A DNA stretch of 64,000 nucleotides from Spirosoma endbachense (GCF_010233585.1 NZ_CP045997.1:6871018-6935017); one strand, 5' to 3'. Positions 46,312 through 55,376 are shown, counted from the first letter of the stretch. Program-made: numbers and translations. Notes: generated by a model from the letters alone, not told the origin.

Positions 46312-47745
46312 TTACTTAAGCAATTCTCCGGGCGTTTCTATAAACATATTACCACCTCCGGCCTTACGATCCAGCGATGATGAAATTCCGGTTAAAATCT
46401 CAGCCGTTCCAACACCCCGACGGGCAGTTGTTCGTGTTCCTGTGATCTGGTAAATTGCTTCGCCCAGTAAAGGCTCACTTAGAGTACCGAATGCTTTCAT
46501 ACCCAGCGATGGCTCGCTCACTTCAACGGCGGGTACAAAACCAGTGGCATAATCGGAAAAGCCCTGTGCATTCGCCGATTTGAAGGTCAGCGGTTGCATA
46601 CCCCATTTAATTCGTTTCGTATCGTCGGAGAGCGTAATGGAGCCAACGTTCTTGCCCACGGTAGTTGTACCAATAGTGGTTATAGTCATGAATGGGCGAA
46701 GACCATTGATAATCAACTCACTGGCCGAAGCCGTACTGCCTGAGGTAAGGACAAAGACCCGACTCAGATTTGCGCCAATATTGGTAGCTTTGGCCGAAAA
46801 CTTCTCTGTATTCCAGCCAGCACCGTTTTTCTTATCACGATCGGCGGTGACAGTACTATTCCACTGCTGTGTATAGAATACTTTTGATCCGTCAATATTT
46901 TTACCCATGAGGCTGGCTAAGTTTGTTGACGAACTCACATAACCGCCCCTATTATAGCGTAAGTCCAGAACTAGTTCATTGACACCTTTCTGCTTGAACT
47001 TACCAAAAATATTGTCCAGCTTGGTGTCATACGTTTTATCTGCCTCGCCACTGGGTTTAAATACGCCAGGAATGAACTGGTTGTAAACCACATAACCGAC
47101 CGTTTTACCGCCAATTGTATAGGTTGTGTCGAGCAAAACCGGATCTTCCTGAAGCACAATAGGATTCACCTGTCTTGTCTGATCAGTATCTGTGGGCGTA
47201 CCATTCACCAGTGTGGCCATGCCAAAAGTTAACGCATCGGCGGCTAACAGACTCGCATAGTTAGTGCCCGTTAATGCCTGTCCATTCACTTTCGTAAAAA
47301 TATCACCACGCTTGAACCCGGCAGCAGCGGCCGGTGAGCCAGGAAGTACATACAGAACAGAACCAACAATATCAGTCCTGGACTGGCCTTTATAGTACAG
47401 TCGGTACTCCAGACCCGTCGACTTGGATTGTCCACTCAATGACGCTTTGAGTTCGTCGGCACTCGCCTGAATCCAGGAAAATCGATCCCGATTGACATTG
47501 GCGGTGTTTGTATAATCATACAGCAGCGAATAAAAGAACTTGTCGGGGGCTAGCGATGTGTCTGGGTTTGCTGGAATCCTGTCGTTCCAGAGGTAGTAAT
47601 ACTTCATATTCGATAAAATCCAATCGTTTACTTCCTTGTTGGAAGCGATTGGATTAACATCGGAGTCTTTCTTACAGGAAGCAAGCATAAGCGCACCCGA
47701 AATCGTCAAAAGCAGAGCGGGACGCAGCAGAGAGTATCTCGTCAT
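46312..47745 (-). CDS. S41-family peptidase lipoprotein (C-terminal processing protease type)
   Basis: 477 residues from the ATG at 47743-47745 (MTRYSLLRPALLL). A frame extended to 47853 is less likely because it overlaps yraN and the lipobox LASC would be too far in. Cys20 is the lipidation site. An N-terminal helical segment (NDWILSNMKYYYLWND) is typical of Bacteroidota S41 proteins. A PDZ domain (LPGSPAAAAGFKRGDIFTKVNG) and the catalytic domain follow, with DLRYNRGGYV and the nucleophile Ser in SGSTASASELIINGL. It cuts periplasmic proteins near C-termini. The last 60 residues are a tail with TRTTARRGVGTAE. Confidence 0.92.
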   Translation of the reverse strand: MTRYSLLRPALLLTISGALMLASCKKDSDVNPIASNKEVNDWILSNMKYYYLWNDRIPANPDTSLAPDKFFYSLLYDYTNTANVNRDRFSWIQASADELKASLSGQSKSTGLEYRLYYKGQSRTDIVGSVLYVLPGSPAAAAGFKRGDIFTKVNGQALTGTNYASLLAADALTFGMATLVNGTPTDTDQTRQVNPIVLQEDPVLLDTTYTIGGKTVGYVVYNQFIPGVFKPSGEADKTYDTKLDNIFGKFKQKGVNELVLDLRYNRGGYVSSSTNLASLMGKNIDGSKVFYTQQWNSTVTADRDKKNGAGWNTEKFSAKATNIGANLSRVFVLTSGSTASASELIINGLRPFMTITTIGTTTVGKNVGSITLSDDTKRIKWGMQPLTFKSANAQGFSDYATGFVPAVEVSEPSLGMKAFGTLSEPLLGEAIYQITGTRTTARRGVGTAEILTGISSSLDRKAGGGNMFIETPGELLK

Positions 47746-47849
47746 AAAGTTTGTGTGAATCAAGCGTAATTGCTTTGTAATAACGTAAATAGCACTAAAA
47801 TAATTTAGTTGAAAACAAGATAGTACAATGCAGGTTCTACCAATCAGAG

Positions 47850-48203
47850 TCAACAGAATGCATCCTCAATATGCGTGATTCGTAATTCATTGCCCGACAT
47901 GGCGACGGCGATAATATCGAAACGGATATCGTGAAACCAGTCATGTGCGAAGATATAATGCTCGGCGGCTTTCATGACCAATCGGGATTTTGTGTAGGAT
48001 ACAAATTGTTCAGGATTGCCATAGCTAAGATTGGTACGCGTTTTAACTTCCACGAAGACAAGTAGTTTTCCTTTTTTGGCGATAAGGTCAATTTCTGCGT
48101 GTTGGTGGCGGTAATTTCTGGCCATGACTTCATAGCCTTTTTCTTGCAGATAGCGAACCGCTTCAGCTTCGCCCTGCTTGCCGGTTTCATTGTGTTGGGC
48201 CAT
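47850..48203 (-). CDS. yraN: YraN/UPF0102 family, predicted nuclease fold
   Basis: 117 residues with the family pattern: GKQGEAEAVRYLQEKGYEV, then NYRHQHAEIDLIAKKG, LLVFVEVKTR, and the C-terminal IRFDIIAVAM. The E-x-D-x(10)-E-V-K arrangement is that of PD-(D/E)xK endonuclease folds. It is thought to act on DNA or Holliday-junction-like substrates, but this is not established. It is 104 bases upstream of the S41 peptidase gene and divergent from lipB. Confidence 0.92.
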   Translation of the reverse strand: MAQHNETGKQGEAEAVRYLQEKGYEVMARNYRHQHAEIDLIAKKGKLLVFVEVKTRTNLSYGNPEQFVSYTKSRLVMKAAEHYIFAHDWFHDIRFDIIAVAMSGNELRITHIEDAFC

Positions 48204-48305
48204 TAATAGACTTTGTTAACAAGTTACGAATCGAACGAAATCTGCCTTTCTGCTTGTTATTCAGAGAGTGGAGGCCGGTATGGCCGCTTCGTTTTTTGTA
48301 AAGCA

Positions 48306-49055
48306 ATGAATAGTCGCGTCAATAAGCAAGTTGAGGTTCGGGAATTAGGATTGATTGAGTATCAGGCGGCCTGGGATGAGCAGGAACGTTTATTTACCGA
48401 CATTGTCAATCAGAAACTGCTGAATCGATCGCGCTCCTCGGATGAGCAACAGCTTACATCCAACTACCTGTTGTTTTGTGAACATCCGCACGTGTACACC
48501 CTCGGCACAAGTGGTCATGAAGACAATCTGCTGGTAGACGAGGCTCGGCTTGCCCATGAATTTGGGGCTTCATTCTTTAAAATCCGGCGTGGTGGCGACA
48601 TCACCTATCATGGCCCTGGTCAGTTGGTGGGTTACCCGATCCTGGATTTAGATAATTTCTTTACCGATATTCACCGGTACATGCGGTTATTGGAAGAATC
48701 CATTATTCTGACACTGGCCGATTATGGCCTCAATGCTGGCAGAATTGATGGTCTGACTGGTGTCTGGCTTGATTATGACGGTGGCGCTAACCCGCGTAAA
48801 ATTTGTGCAATGGGCGTAAAAGCAAGCCGTTGGGTAACGATGCATGGTTTTGCCTTGAACGTCAATACAGATTTGAGTTATTTTGGCCATATTATCCCCT
48901 GTGGCATTACTGATAAAGCAGTGACGTCGCTGGCCATGGAAGTAGGACGCCCTGTTCCGCTGGAAGAAGTTGCCAGTCGCGTTGGAGAGCATCTGGCGGA
49001 GTTGTTTGAAATGAATCTAGTAACGCGGGTTTCTACCCGCACCTTGTTGGCATAA
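48306..49055 (+). CDS. lipB: Octanoyl-ACP:protein N-octanoyltransferase
   Basis: 249 residues from the ATG at 48306; an ORF extension to 48213 has no support. LipB transfers octanoate from acyl carrier protein to lipoyl domains, including the GcvH partner of GcvP. The signature RRGGDITYHGPGQ is at 94-106. Catalytic Lys172 is in MGVKASR and Cys199 in IIPCGI. The last 11 residues (VTRVSTRTLLA) fall inside an imperfect palindrome and look like a repeat-derived tail. The gene is divergent from yraN and 28 bases upstream of an unknown gene. Confidence 0.95.
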   Translation: MNSRVNKQVEVRELGLIEYQAAWDEQERLFTDIVNQKLLNRSRSSDEQQLTSNYLLFCEHPHVYTLGTSGHEDNLLVDEARLAHEFGASFFKIRRGGDITYHGPGQLVGYPILDLDNFFTDIHRYMRLLEESIILTLADYGLNAGRIDGLTGVWLDYDGGANPRKICAMGVKASRWVTMHGFALNVNTDLSYFGHIIPCGITDKAVTSLAMEVGRPVPLEEVASRVGEHLAELFEMNLVTRVSTRTLLA

Positions 49056-49079
49056 ACGCGGGAGGAAATCCGCGTTACT
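49019..49079. repeat. Imperfect palindromic repeat forming the lipB 3' end
   Basis: AGTAACGCGGGTTTCTACCCGC at 49019-49040 recurs inverted at 49058-49079 (AGTAACGCGG, one change, TTTC, two changes, CCCGC on the minus strand). The left arm codes for the LipB tail and the stop lies in the loop. The inner part GCGGG-TTTCTA-CCCGC is itself a small hairpin. It ends 4 bases before the next ATG. It resembles a REP-type palindromic element. Confidence 0.6.
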
Positions 49080-49083
49080 GAAC

Positions 49084-49488
49084 ATGAAAAAAGACATCAA
49101 TTTTTTGCCCGTTGAGGGCGTACAGATAGTAATTGCCCGTAAAGAGAATGAAGTAAGCGGATATGATTGGCAGGTATTTTTGATCAACCAGAACGATGTG
49201 CCGATCAAAACGGTGTTCGTAACGTCGAAAGGTTATGGCCTTTTAAACGAAGAGGAGCAGAAAACATCCACGTTGCGGCATTTCTTCGTGGAGGTTCAAC
49301 CCGGTGCCTATGAGGTAGTTGAGTCCATCATGCCCGACGTTTTTCACCTGAATAACGAGTATTGGGTTAGCTACTTTATTGGCGATCAGATTTTCGACAA
49401 AAAGTTTATCTTCGTGCCAGACAGTATTGTCGAAGAAAATCTCGTTACTGTACCTGCGTTGGGTCTGGAGGGGATTTTGCATGAGTAA
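49084..49488 (+). CDS. Conserved-looking small protein, unknown function
   Basis: 134 residues, soluble, without signal peptide. It looks beta-rich: IQIVIARKE-type start (GVQIVIARKENE), DWQVFLINQNDVPIKTVFVTSKGYG, then STLRHFFVEVQPGAYEVVESI and EYWVSYFIGDQIFDKKFIFVPDSI. The strand order suggests a small sandwich domain. I cannot name the family. It lies 28 bases after lipB in the same direction, just beyond the palindromic repeat, and ends at a hairpin before the exonuclease-like gene. Confidence 0.78.
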   Translation: MKKDINFLPVEGVQIVIARKENEVSGYDWQVFLINQNDVPIKTVFVTSKGYGLLNEEEQKTSTLRHFFVEVQPGAYEVVESIMPDVFHLNNEYWVSYFIGDQIFDKKFIFVPDSIVEENLVTVPALGLEGILHE

Positions 49489-49513
49489 GTAGCGGTCAGA
49501 ACGGCTATTGTCG

Positions 49514-49551
49514 CATCCTGCCTGCCGAAAAAGCCTATAGCGGGCAGGATG
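49514..49551 (+). terminator. Hairpin upstream of the exonuclease-like gene
   Basis: CATCCTGCC (49514-49522) pairs with GGCAGGATG (49543-49551), extending to 11 bp with one G-T wobble. It lies 25 bases after the upstream stop. Its 3' arm includes a possible ATG at 49549, which favours 49570 as the true start of the next gene. Confidence 0.5.
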
Positions 49552-49569
49552 TCCGCATTCCTAAAACCT

Positions 49570-50307
49570 ATGCCTCAAGCCGTCTCCTGGAAACGTCGAC
49601 TAAAAAACTTCCTCTTTATTGATCTCAAAACAGTAGCCGGTGAACCGTCGTTACTGTCGGTAGAGCCACGTTTACAGCGGCAGTGGGAGGAAAAAAGCCG
49701 CTACTTTAAGAGTGAAGAAGAAATTTCGGCCGCTGGCTGGTACGATCGCCGGGCGTCTTTCTTTGCCGAATTCGGTAAAATTATCTGCATAGGAGTTGGC
49801 GGTTTATTTTTCGACGAAGGAGATAAGCCACACCTGAAAGTTAAACTCCTCAGTAACGACGACGAAGTTGCGATTCTGCAGGAGTTTCTGACCATCGTTA
49901 ACCGATATCCGCCCGGAGAATTAATTTTCTGCGCCCACAATGGCAAGGAATTTGATTTCCCTTACCTGTGTCGACGCCTGATGGTCAATGGATTGCCCTT
50001 GCCCGCTGCGTTACAGATTTCAGGCAAAAAACCCTGGGAAATCCTGCATAAGGATACCCTGGAACACTGGCAGTACGGCGATAAGCGACATTTCGTACCG
50101 CTCGATTTGCTTGCCGCCGTATTGAACATACCAACGCGCCCACTCGAATGGATGGGCGACCGCACCAGCGAAGTGTACTACCGGGAACACGACTGGCCCC
50201 GCATTGAGCAGTATGCACGCGACTCAGTGGTCATGCTCGTTCAGGTGTATATGCGCATGGTAGGTGCCCCGCTCGTGGCCGACGAGCACATAGTCATGAG
50301 TGACTGA
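49570..50307 (+). CDS. PolB-type 3'-5' exonuclease relative with altered catalytic residues
   Basis: 245 residues from the ATG at 49570 (an ATG at 49549 lies in a hairpin). The ribonuclease-H-like fold of the predicted PolB-type exonucleases is recognisable: NFLFIDLKTVAG at the N-terminus, FAEFGKIICIGVGGLFF, FCAHNGKEFDFPYLCRRL and the C-terminal IEQYARDSVVMLVQVY. Active family members use Asp-x-Glu in motif I and Tyr-x3-Asp in motif III. Here motif I reads DLK, with Lys in place of Glu, and motif III reads YARDS, with Ser at the Asp position. Motif II Asp is kept. The enzyme is probably inactive or altered. It precedes RNase R by 127 bases in the same direction. Confidence 0.85.
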   Translation: MPQAVSWKRRLKNFLFIDLKTVAGEPSLLSVEPRLQRQWEEKSRYFKSEEEISAAGWYDRRASFFAEFGKIICIGVGGLFFDEGDKPHLKVKLLSNDDEVAILQEFLTIVNRYPPGELIFCAHNGKEFDFPYLCRRLMVNGLPLPAALQISGKKPWEILHKDTLEHWQYGDKRHFVPLDLLAAVLNIPTRPLEWMGDRTSEVYYREHDWPRIEQYARDSVVMLVQVYMRMVGAPLVADEHIVMSD

Positions 50308-50316
50308 CGGATTACA

Positions 50317-50397
50317 TAAACACAGAGAGAAAGAGTCAAACAGAGCACGCAGGGGCCTCTGTGAACTCTGTGAAATCGTTAGTCTGCTCTGTGTTTA
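50317..50397. repeat. CACAGAG-type repeat cluster before rnr
   Basis: TAAACACAGAG (50317-50327) is repeated inverted as CTCTGTGTTTA (50387-50397). Between them are further copies of CAGAG and CTCTGTG in both directions, including CAGAGCA (50341) with TGCTCTG (50385). The whole 81 bases can fold into a stem. Such CACAGAG clusters recur in intergenic DNA of several bacterial phyla; their role is unknown. Confidence 0.55.
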
Positions 50398-50434
50398 ACC
50401 ATTTTCGCTCACCCATAGAGTTGAGCAATTTTAG

Positions 50435-52897
50435 ATGAGAAACGGAAAACCGAAACAAAATAAATATTCCCGGTCTGGTGAGACCCGGCCCGCAGGGGCA
50501 GGCTCCAGCACCGGAAAATCAGCCACGGCCCGCCCACGGGAGAAGGGTCTGGACAAACAAGCCAATAAAGTCAGGCCAATTATACAGGCTGACTCTTATT
50601 TAGACGAATTGAAGAACGACCTCATGGCGTTTTTCCAAATTAACAATGCCGAGTCATTTACGCAGGATCAGGTTCTCGAACACTTCGACGTATTTGACCG
50701 GAAAATGAAACTGATCGTACACGGTCTTATCGGCGAACTAACCGACGAAGGCTCGTTGATCCGTCAAGCTGACGGTAGTTATCGTGCCGACGAAGATGCG
50801 AACCTCATCGAGGGCGTAGTTGATCACGTTAATTCCCGCTTTGCCTTTGTCATTCCGACATCGCCCACAGGTAGCCGGGCCGATCGTAACGACGATATCT
50901 GGGTATCGACCGAAGATCTTGCCGGAGCTGTTGATGGCGACCGGGTGCGCGTTGTCCGCTTTACGGACTCGCGAAACCGGGGGCGCCGAATCGAGGGTAA
51001 AGTGGCAAACATCATTGAGCGCGGGCGCACTGAACTTGTTGGTCGTATTGAGGTATGGCCAACCTACGGTTTCGTTATACCCGACAGCAAGAAAATCTAC
51101 GACGACATTTTTATTTCCAAGGAAAAACTCGGGGCCGCAAATGATGGCGATAAGGTAATTGTTCGTCTGACAAAATATCCCGATCCTCATAGCAGTAAAC
51201 AGCGCTTTGAAGGCGAAGTCGTTACGGTGCTGGGCGTGGCCGGTCAGAACAATACGGAAATGCACGCCATTCTGGCCGAGTTTGGTCTGCCTATCCATTT
51301 CCCGGAGGATGTGGAGCAGGAAGCCGAAGCCATTCCGACCAAAATTCAGAAAAAGGATCTGGCCAAACGGCGCGACATGCGCGACGTGACGACGTTCACG
51401 ATCGACCCGGTTGATGCGAAAGATTTTGATGATGCCCTGTCGGTACAGATGCTCGACAATGGCAATTACGAAATTGGGATTCACATCGCTGATGTTACCC
51501 ACTATGTTCTACCCGGCTCGAAGCTTGAAGAAGAAGCATTTAAACGTGCCACATCGGTTTATCTGGTAGACCGTGTCGTGCCTATGCTTCCCGAAAAATT
51601 GTCGAATGGCCTGTGCTCGTTACGGCCCAATGAAGACAAGCTTACTTTTTCGGCAGTATTTGAACTGACGCCCGACGCGAAAATTGTGAACGAATGGTTT
51701 GGCCGAACGGCTATTCACTCGAATCGTCGGTTTTCGTACGAAGAAGCGCAGGATATTCTGAACAACAGTAAAGGTGATTACCTGGCTGAACTTCAACTTC
51801 TGAACGAACTGGCTTATAAACTGCGTGATGAGCGTTTCAAACAGGGCGCCATTAACTTCGAAACGGTTGAAGTACGGTTTAAGCTCGATGAGAACGGGGT
51901 GCCATTGTCGGTTTATCCAAAACTTCGACAGGACACGAACAAACTCATTGAGGAGTTTATGCTACTGGCCAATAAGCGCGTAGCCGAATTCGTGCATTCG
52001 TTGTCGAAACGAAACAAAGGCGGACAGGAAAACACGATGGTTTATCGGGTTCACGAAGGGCCCGACGATCAGAAATTACAGCAGTTTGCCGACTTTGCCG
52101 GTCGACTGGGCTATAAACTCAAACTGGATGACGACCATTTATCCAGCTCGATGAATCGGTTTATGGCCAGCATCGAAGGAAAGCCAGAAGCGAATATGCT
52201 GCAACAATTAGCCGTTCGAACCATGTCGAAGGCACGGTATAGTACCGAAGACCTGGGCCATTTTGGGCTGGCTTTCCGGCGCTATTCGCACTTCACCTCC
52301 CCCATTCGTCGCTACCCTGACATGATGGCGCACCGATTGCTGCAACACTATCTGGACAAAGGGAAACCCGTTGAGCGCGATCCGCTGGAAGACCAGTGTA
52401 AACATGCCTCAGCGCGTGAAAAGATGGCTTCCGATGCCGAGCGGGCCAGTATCAAATATAAACAGGTTGAGTTCATGAGCCGTATGGACCCTGGCCGGAC
52501 GTTTGAAGGAGTCATCTCGGGCGTCACTGAGTTTGGCATTTTCGTTGAAATCACGGAAAACAACTGCGAAGGTCTCGTTCGAATGCAGGATCTGAACGAC
52601 GATTTCTACGAATTTGATAAGGATAACTATCGCATTATTGGCCAGCGTCACAAAAAGATGTACACCTTCGGCGATCAGGTAGAAGTGCGTGTTAAGGACA
52701 CAAACCTTGCCCGCCGAAGTATGGACTTTTTGCTGGTCAGCGACAAAGCCGGTCATGCTCAGGATACGGGGTCCAGTCGTCAGTCGGGCCGACGCAGTAC
52801 GGGTCGTGCTGCTTCGCAGGGACGGTCTTCATCACGGCGTAGTGATGGTCCGGCGGCAAAAGGTGAGAACCGGCGCGGAGGCCGGGGACGCCGGTAA
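50435..52897 (+). CDS. rnr: Ribonuclease R
   Basis: 820 residues. A basic N-terminal tail (SRSGETRPAGAGSSTGKS) comes first. The helix-turn-helix-like segment (FTQDQVLEHFDVFDRKMKLIVHGLIGEL) and two cold-shock domains follow. The RNB catalytic core has the Asp cluster FTIDPVDAKDFDDALS and HYVLPGSKLEEEAFKRATSVYLVDRVVPMLP, and FRRYSHFTSPIRRYPD. An S1 domain (GRTFEGVISGVTEFGIFVEI) and a Ser/Arg/Gly-rich basic tail end the protein. It degrades structured RNA 3' to 5'. The length is typical. Confidence 0.96.
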   Translation: MRNGKPKQNKYSRSGETRPAGAGSSTGKSATARPREKGLDKQANKVRPIIQADSYLDELKNDLMAFFQINNAESFTQDQVLEHFDVFDRKMKLIVHGLIGELTDEGSLIRQADGSYRADEDANLIEGVVDHVNSRFAFVIPTSPTGSRADRNDDIWVSTEDLAGAVDGDRVRVVRFTDSRNRGRRIEGKVANIIERGRTELVGRIEVWPTYGFVIPDSKKIYDDIFISKEKLGAANDGDKVIVRLTKYPDPHSSKQRFEGEVVTVLGVAGQNNTEMHAILAEFGLPIHFPEDVEQEAEAIPTKIQKKDLAKRRDMRDVTTFTIDPVDAKDFDDALSVQMLDNGNYEIGIHIADVTHYVLPGSKLEEEAFKRATSVYLVDRVVPMLPEKLSNGLCSLRPNEDKLTFSAVFELTPDAKIVNEWFGRTAIHSNRRFSYEEAQDILNNSKGDYLAELQLLNELAYKLRDERFKQGAINFETVEVRFKLDENGVPLSVYPKLRQDTNKLIEEFMLLANKRVAEFVHSLSKRNKGGQENTMVYRVHEGPDDQKLQQFADFAGRLGYKLKLDDDHLSSSMNRFMASIEGKPEANMLQQLAVRTMSKARYSTEDLGHFGLAFRRYSHFTSPIRRYPDMMAHRLLQHYLDKGKPVERDPLEDQCKHASAREKMASDAERASIKYKQVEFMSRMDPGRTFEGVISGVTEFGIFVEITENNCEGLVRMQDLNDDFYEFDKDNYRIIGQRHKKMYTFGDQVEVRVKDTNLARRSMDFLLVSDKAGHAQDTGSSRQSGRRSTGRAASQGRSSSRRSDGPAAKGENRRGGRGRR

Positions 52898-52917
52898 GCC
52901 AGTTAACATTGGCCACG

Positions 52918-52945
52918 AATGCCATTACTCAGCCGAATGGCATTC
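52918..52945 (+). terminator. Hairpin after rnr
   Basis: GAATGCCATT (52918-52927) pairs perfectly with AATGGCATTC (52936-52945), with an 8-base loop, 20 bases after the rnr stop. No U tract follows. A stronger bidirectional terminator is 40 bases further on. Confidence 0.5.
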
Positions 52946-52985
52946 ATGATATATAGCCACGAAGTATGTGCTTATAACAGACAAA

Positions 52986-53015
52986 AAAGCCACTCCTCAA
53001 TCCGGGAGTGGCTTT
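52986..53015. terminator. Bidirectional terminator between rnr and the DUF5916 gene
   Basis: AAAGCCACTCC (52986-52996) pairs perfectly with GGAGTGGCTTT (53005-53015), with an 8-base loop. Runs of A on the left give a U tract for the minus strand. Confidence 0.8.
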
Positions 53016-53042
53016 CGCGCTTTCTTAACCTAAAGTCACTAG

Positions 53043-55376
53043 TTAAAACTGTTTTAGATACGACAACTTGCCGATAATATGCTGTTCCTGCTGGCGATCC
53101 ATCGTCCGAACTGATCCGGCGTAGGTTCCGTGGTTATAAACTATGTAGAGGAACGATAGTGGTTGAAACTCCCAGGCCAGGCGGATATTCCACACGTCCT
53201 TATCGGTATACGTATTCCGCTGAAAAAAGCTGATCAACTGTAACCGCGGATTCACAGCCAGACGGCTTTCAATACTATACAGCTTAATTGTTCCCGAATA
53301 CTCGCCAACATCCTTAAACTCATTCACCTCAGCATTTAGGGTAAAAGCCGCGTGCGGTATTGGCGCGAGAATCAGCGAGGCCCGGCCATAATTTAATCGA
53401 CCATCGTAATACCGACCCGTTTCACCCGAAAATTGATACGATACCTTCTTCGACGGGTCACTGTTAAACATAGCCTGATAACGAACGTAGCGGTATTTAC
53501 CCGATGCAATGCTGAGGTCTAGCGGCCGGTAATCGCCATCATCTAATCGCTGAAAGGTTGGTTTCACAAACAGCCCCAAGTTACCTCCGTTCTGAAACGT
53601 CAGCCAGATTGGATTGGCATTGTACTGAGCTTCCTGTAAATAGCCCGTTGAGGCTTTGTGATAAAGCTCCACAAAGAAGCCCGGCTCGAAATTACGAACC
53701 CATTTAGGCAACCATTTGGCCCGGTTCACTAAATAAAAACCCGGAGTAGTGGCAATTACATCGCTGCGAGAGACAAATCCCATCTCAGGATTGAAGCTCT
53801 TCGTCACGATCGATTGGGTTAACCAACCGACTACCTGATTTGAGCGATAGGTAAGCTGGCTGTAAGCGGCCATTCCCTGATCGCTATTACCCGATGTGAT
53901 TGAGCCAATAACCATGGCGCTATAGGATAGAGACTGTCCCAGCCTGAAAAAACCATCAAGAGCAAACGTGCCATTTTGGTGGCCTTTAAGACTGTCTTCA
54001 TCGTGCACATTCTTAATTGTGAACAAGCCGCCGATGCGATTCTGTTTGCCAACATTTTCGACGTAACGCCCCACTGCAAAATCAGTGGCGGGGCTACCCG
54101 GAATACCGCGCTGCCGAATATACATTCCACCATAGTTCCGATTGAGCGATCGATATACCAGTCGCGCTCCAGCATCAATCGGAACGGGAGCACTAGTGCC
54201 GTCAGGAAGGGTAGCAAGCCCAACTGTCCGGCTGAAAAACGGCTGAATCACCATGCTACCACCCTCTCCCGTATTTGCATTTCCGGGCAGACCAGCGCCA
54301 AATAAACTGGCATTCTCCAGAAAGAAAGCCCGCCGTTCGGGAAAAAGCACCGAAAATCGAGTGAGATTGTTGACTTGCCGATCAACATCAGCCTGGGCAA
54401 AATCGGTATTCAGGGTCACATCCAGAACTGTGTTTGGGTTGATCGCCCACTTAAGATCACCTCCTATTTTTAGCTTCGTATTTCCCCGATTTCCCACTTC
54501 TGAGCCGTTGTAACGATCGTCGGCAATGAGTGTGTAGGGCTGAACGCGAATATTTGGCGACGGGGGCGGTGGCTTCAAGCCGGTAATTAGTCCGGCATAG
54601 GCCATACGAGTTGACGTAAACGCCCTCGGATAGGGCGACCAGGCTGATAGTTCATTCGAAAAACGCCGATTTCTGGAAAAATTAATCCCCCACGATTGCG
54701 TCGAGTCTGCCGATCGGGCGTACCGTAACGTCTGCCATGGAATCTGTATTTCGGCTACCCAACCTGAGTCTGTTCGGCTCGTGCGGACTTTCCAAAGACC
54801 ATCCCAGTCCATATCGTACAGAAAATCGTCAAAGGATAGCCAATCACGCTGCGTACCATATGGATTGGTTGAGAAAGCCATGGCATTGCGCTGATCATTA
54901 AATCCATCGATCGATACACCGAACAGATCATGCGACTGTGCCGAAAAATCACGCTTGAAGTTTGGTACACGCAGCGCTTTTCGGCCCGATGAGTCCTGGT
55001 TTATGGCTGCAATGTATAGGAAGTTCCGGTTAAAGAGCACCCGAACGTCAGTATCAAAGGAAGCGGCCTTCCCCTGTTTCGGATCTACCTGGATAAATCT
55101 CCGAACGGATTTGGCCTGTTTCCAGGCAGCTTCTTCCAGATGGCCATCAATTTTCAGGCGTTCACTGATTTCTGTTGCCTGAATAACCCGGCGTTTTTTT
55201 GCCGGAGAAAAAATAACCGATTGCCCACCAACTGGAGTTGCATCTTCCCGAATCGAATCACCTTGAACGCCATCCGACTGTTCCGTATTAGGAACAATGA
55301 CCGTAGAGGTCTGTGCAACTAGTTTACAGGGAAGTAGTAATACGATAAAAAAATAGCGTAACAGGGCGGGCGGCAT
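53043..55376 (-). CDS. DUF5916 outer-membrane protein with CBM9-like domain
   Basis: 777 residues with a signal peptide (about 1-21). The N-terminal domain is CBM9-like: LKIDGHLEEAAWKQAKSV, FDTDVRVLFNRNFLYIAAIN, then FGVSIDGFNDQRNAMAFSTNPYGTQRD and SGWVAEIQIPWQTLRY. The C-terminal DUF5916 part is an outer-membrane barrel, with LDVTLNTDFAQADVDRQVNNLTRFSVLFPERRAFFLENASLFG as its family signature. It ends in strands such as IRLAWEFQPLSFLYIVYN. Function is unknown; the domain pairing suggests binding of a sugar-like ligand at the outer membrane. It stands alone. Confidence 0.9.
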   Translation of the reverse strand: MPPALLRYFFIVLLLPCKLVAQTSTVIVPNTEQSDGVQGDSIREDATPVGGQSVIFSPAKKRRVIQATEISERLKIDGHLEEAAWKQAKSVRRFIQVDPKQGKAASFDTDVRVLFNRNFLYIAAINQDSSGRKALRVPNFKRDFSAQSHDLFGVSIDGFNDQRNAMAFSTNPYGTQRDWLSFDDFLYDMDWDGLWKVRTSRTDSGWVAEIQIPWQTLRYARSADSTQSWGINFSRNRRFSNELSAWSPYPRAFTSTRMAYAGLITGLKPPPPSPNIRVQPYTLIADDRYNGSEVGNRGNTKLKIGGDLKWAINPNTVLDVTLNTDFAQADVDRQVNNLTRFSVLFPERRAFFLENASLFGAGLPGNANTGEGGSMVIQPFFSRTVGLATLPDGTSAPVPIDAGARLVYRSLNRNYGGMYIRQRGIPGSPATDFAVGRYVENVGKQNRIGGLFTIKNVHDEDSLKGHQNGTFALDGFFRLGQSLSYSAMVIGSITSGNSDQGMAAYSQLTYRSNQVVGWLTQSIVTKSFNPEMGFVSRSDVIATTPGFYLVNRAKWLPKWVRNFEPGFFVELYHKASTGYLQEAQYNANPIWLTFQNGGNLGLFVKPTFQRLDDGDYRPLDLSIASGKYRYVRYQAMFNSDPSKKVSYQFSGETGRYYDGRLNYGRASLILAPIPHAAFTLNAEVNEFKDVGEYSGTIKLYSIESRLAVNPRLQLISFFQRNTYTDKDVWNIRLAWEFQPLSFLYIVYNHGTYAGSVRTMDRQQEQHIIGKLSYLKQF

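Noticed and set aside
47746..47853. A longer N-terminus for the S41 peptidase
   Set aside because: It would overlap yraN and place the lipobox about 55 residues from the start; the internal ATG at 47745 gives a normal lipoprotein signal.
50738..51502. 254-codon open frame antisense to rnr
   Set aside because: It lies fully inside the RNase R gene, and its protein has no recognisable fold or signal.
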